A stretch of DNA of 64,000 bases from positions 1 through 64,000 of the forward strand of contig JBBDMS010000021.1 of the NCBI GenBank assembly GCA_040878185.1, written 5' to 3'. Under the pieces are notes generated by a model that was not told where the DNA came from, made no database searches, and saw only the letters and a program-made list of their open reading frames with translations. The translations under genes and the position numbers were made by a program. The stretch is from JAWXBK01 sp040878185 (lineage in GTDB: Bacteria; Pseudomonadota; Alphaproteobacteria; Dongiales; Dongiaceae). How positions within the stretch are numbered: position 1 is the first letter of the stretch; the number at the start of each line of letters is the position of its first letter. Positions 64,000-64,000 of this stretch are shown here, in pieces.

Positions 64000-64000
64000 C

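Overview
The window is GC-rich and densely coded. It looks like the chromosome of an alphaproteobacterium, probably related to the Rhodospirillales. The main support is the gene order on the minus strand at the left end: tig, clpP, clpX, lon and an HU gene, then tRNA-Val and tRNA-Asp, then the start of a nuo operon. A sigma54-type glnB-glnA pair, parE and an ELM1-family protein fit the same assignment. I cannot place it at genus level from the sequence alone. I saw no rRNA genes, integrases, transposases or CRISPR arrays.

Layout. 1-7,870: respiratory complex I (nuoB partial, nuoA), three tRNAs (Asp, Val, Leu) and the ATP-dependent proteolysis/chaperone block. 7,970-13,531: a minus-strand run with NAD(P)HX repair, an HpcH/HpaI aldolase, a Sel1/SPOR envelope protein, an NTF2-like protein, an amino-acid-type ABC binding protein and tRNA-His. 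13,708-18,731: a class I aminotransferase, a ureohydrolase, a YciI-like protein and glnB-glnA behind a clear sigma54 promoter. 18,850-20,400: a visibly AT-richer islet with two divergent orphan genes, a small membrane-anchored protein and an AlbA_2/GrlR-like fusion. 20,668-31,831: two DEAD-box helicases, an AI-2E-family permease, a small set of oxidoreductases and cupins, parE, a lipoprotein and an isochorismatase-like hydrolase.

31,870-48,122 looks like one catabolic neighbourhood. It holds an acyl-CoA dehydrogenase overlapping an ADP-forming acyl-CoA synthetase, a TetR regulator with a second C-terminal HTH, and a tightly packed divergent operon (class III aminotransferase, two PYROXD2-like FAD oxidoreductases, a GcvT-like folate protein). 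It also holds a complete polyamine-type ABC transporter (ATPase, two permeases, binding protein) and a second class III aminotransferase. A reasonable inference is import of a polyamine-like or N-methylated amine, flavin-dependent oxidation, one-carbon transfer to tetrahydrofolate, transamination, and entry of the carbon skeleton as an acyl-CoA. The substrate is unknown.

48,162-55,531 is the alpha-2-macroglobulin/PBP1C envelope-defence pair. 55,617-64,000 looks like a surface-glycan locus: ELM1-like protein, GT8-like transferase, sulfotransferase, Gfo/Idh/MocA dehydrogenase, a NeuB-type synthase fused to a lyxose-isomerase-like cupin, a HAD phosphatase, a CMP-sugar synthetase, and a P-loop protein at the right edge. 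The most unusual items are the NeuB-cupin fusion, the AlbA_2/GrlR fusion with its divergent membrane neighbour, the TetR-XRE regulator and the tandem PYROXD2/GcvT operon.
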